This document shows, one piece after another, positions 62,071 through 64,000 of a DNA stretch of 64,000 nt. The DNA lies in NCBI RefSeq assembly GCF_000764305.2, contig NW_025933374.1:62001-126000 (forward strand). The letters run 5' to 3'. Made by a program: the position numbers and the translations under genes. The notes under the pieces are model-generated. The model was not told the origin of the DNA, did not search any database, and saw only the letters and a program-made list of their open reading frames with translations. Numbering within the stretch: position 1 is the first letter of the stretch; every line of letters begins with the position of its first letter. This DNA comes from Hyalella azteca. Its lineage: Eukaryota; Arthropoda; Malacostraca; Amphipoda; Hyalellidae.

Positions 62071-62520
62071 GTGCCTGGGACACGGCATGACCGAGACATA
62101 GGACGTCATTAACACGGGACGTCTCGGATACAGGACTCCAGAGACACGGCATGACCGAGACATAGGACGTCATTAATACGGGACACCTGGGACACCGCAT
62201 GACCGATACCTGGCCGAAGGCCAAATGAACAAACGGCCGAAGAACAAATGAGCCGAAGAATGTCCCGCTGACTGAAACGAACTAAGAATACGGAGACAAT
62301 GGACGTCTGAGTCAGTGGATGTCTAATTAGGCAGAGAAAGCCTGAGACAGCGAACGCCAAAAACAGAAAATGACTGAGACTGAGGATGCTTGAAAGAGAA
62401 TGCCTGAAACGCAGAATGCCGGGAAGGCAAAATGGCTGAAACGCAGAATAGCTGAAACGCAGAATGGCTGAAACGCAGAATGCCTGAAAAGCGGAATGCC
62501 TGACTAGCAGAATACGACAG
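62071..62520. repeat. two adjacent degenerate minisatellites
   Basis: At 62075-62215, two copies of CGGCATGACCGAGACATAGG followed by ACGTCATTAA lie about 60-65 bp apart, with a third partial. At 62385-62510, short units of the type CTGAAACGCAGAATG recur at 15-17 bp. ORFs across them are artefacts. Confidence 0.8.
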
Positions 62521-62849
62521 CAGCAGAATGCAATATGAGTTAGGGCATATGCATCAATGTAACCAGGTCAATGTTTTAATCTTGAAGTATGGTTGGTATA
62601 CCAAACTGATCACTAGCCGGCAACGTTGATTGACATTCAGCTAAATGAGTAGACTGACGAAAGAAAGTTTTACAACTGCAATACTACGATTCGATGGACA
62701 AAGAGAGTTATCTTGAAACGAGACGTCTAACGAGAAATGAAGCTTGCATACTACCAAGTGTAGTGTTGCCGAACTTCTGCCCCGTTTATGACATTAACCT
62801 TCGATAACCAACCTCACCAACAGCAGGACCCATAAACACCGGCGATATT
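62521..62849. other. no gene recognised
   Basis: Unremarkable AT-rich sequence with no exon or repeat identified. Confidence 0.5.
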
Positions 62850-63250
62850 TTCCGACGCCCAGGACACGCGGGACGCTGCGGGCGCTATTCTATCTTCCCG
62901 GCTTTAGAGACGAGACGCGCCGTGAGCAGCGCGGGGCGCAAGCAAACGTTCGAGCAGCACACATGACGGGCAACGTTGACTCGAGCGGTAACGTTGGTGG
63001 CGCCAGTAACTGGCCACAGCTAGCGAACGAACCTAGGAGATAAGAGGAGCCAGAAAGGAACGCACGCTGGCAATATCGTACCAAGAGACAGTCAAAGGAC
63101 GGAGGAAGCAAACCACGGCACCGCGCCGCAGTTGAGCTCAACAGTGTGCGGCCAGCCGAGGCCGGCGACGGGTGAACTGGTCTCACGGTCGCTCTTGACC
63201 TGCAGCACCACGCGCGCGACAAGTGCTGCTTGCGGGAGTGAGACAAGCGA
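62850..63250. other. GC- and CpG-rich island
   Basis: About 400 bp with many CpG dinucleotides in a strongly AT-rich region. It keeps a 137-codon minus-strand frame open, but the composition (Arg, Ser, Cys, Leu rich) looks like a GC-bias artefact, and no ARID or other domain is visible. It could be an internal or alternative ARID2 promoter; this is inference. Confidence 0.45.
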
Positions 63251-63698
63251 TGTGTCCGGCCAATTAAGCAACGTGCAAGTTGGGATGATGCTTGAAACAT
63301 CATTTAATTTTTTTATTACCATAACAATTGACCTAATGACTAGAAAACATGGATAACTGCAAAGAAATTTCATTGTCCCGGAACATATTGAGTTCCGGTT
63401 GAACATGAATGGCTTCAAGCAGTACGTTTTTATCTAAGACCTCAAACATTTTCAGTTATTGCACCCGATAACTGCCATCCATAATATATAGAACAAGGAC
63501 ACTCTTGCATAAACGATCAATTAAGTTACCCATTACAATAGTTGTGTACAACCACGAGTAACAGAAAACACGTTCAGTAGGCATTCTAATTTATCGGAGT
63601 GAACGTCTCCATGAGGCCAAATGCCTCGCAAGTGCACGCAGGCCTGGCAAGAACTAAAGGAAATAGCTAGAACGGACATGGCAATAGCAACGGTCAGG
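63251..63698. other. no gene recognised
   Basis: No supportable exon, RNA gene or repeat. Confidence 0.5.
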
Positions 63699-63935
63699 TA
63701 TGCACTATGCATGAATGCATACTATGGCAGGCATGCACTATGCATACTATGGCATGCATGCACTATGCATGCTATGGCATAGTGCCCTTTGAGGAATGCA
63801 CTATGCATACTAGGGCAGGCATGCACTATGCATACTATGGCAGGCATGCATTATGCATACTATGGCAAGCATGCACTATGCATACTATGGCAGGCATGCA
63901 CTATGCATACTATAGCTGCATACTATAGCAGATAT
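63699..63935. repeat. tandem repeat, 25-bp unit
   Basis: Units of GCATGCACTATGCATACTAT plus GGCAG repeat about nine times, with one interruption near 63780-63800. Each unit contains a GCATGC and an ATGCAT palindrome. Because 25 is not a multiple of three, the translated product cycles through all frames, so the ORF over it is not a gene. Confidence 0.92.
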
Positions 63936-64000
63936 GCACAATGCAAGGCAGAAACTATCGGACACCAAAACATGTAAATGTCAAGCTGGCACTGTAGACG

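Noticed and set aside
62890..63303. 137-codon minus-strand ORF upstream of ARID2
   Set aside because: Composition follows GC bias, no ARID or other domain is visible, and no phase-2 donor leading into the exon at 60585 was identified.
63699..63935. CRISPR-like array
   Set aside because: The units are directly adjacent without unique spacers, and the genome is clearly eukaryotic.

Overview
This is a eukaryotic nuclear window. It is AT-rich, has long introns and gene-poor spacers, canonical GT-AG splice junctions, Tc1/mariner and LINE relics, a tRNA-derived SINE and many minisatellites. The two recognisable genes and the repeat content fit an arthropod, probably a crustacean; that placement is inference from protein character, not a species identification. 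No bacterial, viral or CRISPR features were seen.

Layout. 1-21.2 kb: no convincing gene; tandem repeats at 1.2, 12.5 and 13.2-13.5 kb, an interspersed element with ~160-bp internal repeats (3.3-3.7 kb), a small palindromic MITE-like element (16.5 kb), a local duplication (18.5/19.5 kb), a stray carbonic-anhydrase-like microexon (19.83 kb), a 14-bp-stem hairpin and a SINE (20.4-20.65 kb). 21.2-25.6 kb, plus strand: a complete secreted alpha-carbonic anhydrase gene with TATA box, 5'UTR exon and eight coding exons (301 aa), including a 30-nt microexon. 27-31.9 kb: a LINE reverse transcriptase with one frameshift and three stops, a second LINE 3' relic, a second copy of the ~160-bp-repeat element, and a ~51-bp GC-rich minisatellite. 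32-43 kb: mostly unrecognised sequence with a decayed mariner, a LINE 3' fragment and a Tc1/mariner-superfamily copy with both terminal inverted repeats.

47.2-60.6 kb, minus strand: fifteen phase-consistent exons encoding the C-terminal 1948 residues of ARID2 (BAF200; Drosophila Bap170), the DNA-binding subunit of the PBAF chromatin remodeller. The ARID domain and start codon lie beyond 64 kb or in an exon I could not see. The armadillo-like region, RFX-type winged helix, a long Gln/Gly repeat tract, two C2H2-like fingers and the natural stop are all present. 60.6-64 kb is intron or upstream sequence with several minisatellites and a GC-rich island.

The two genes converge and show no functional link. 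The most unusual signals are (i) two places in ARID2 where a 5' splice site is inside a tandem duplication (39 bp x ~4, in frame; 90 bp x 3), (ii) the duplicated 30-nt carbonic anhydrase microexon, which carries the family's W-x-Y motif, and (iii) a SINE whose 3' tail matches the 3' tail of a LINE family present three times in the window, suggesting a SINE/LINE partnership.
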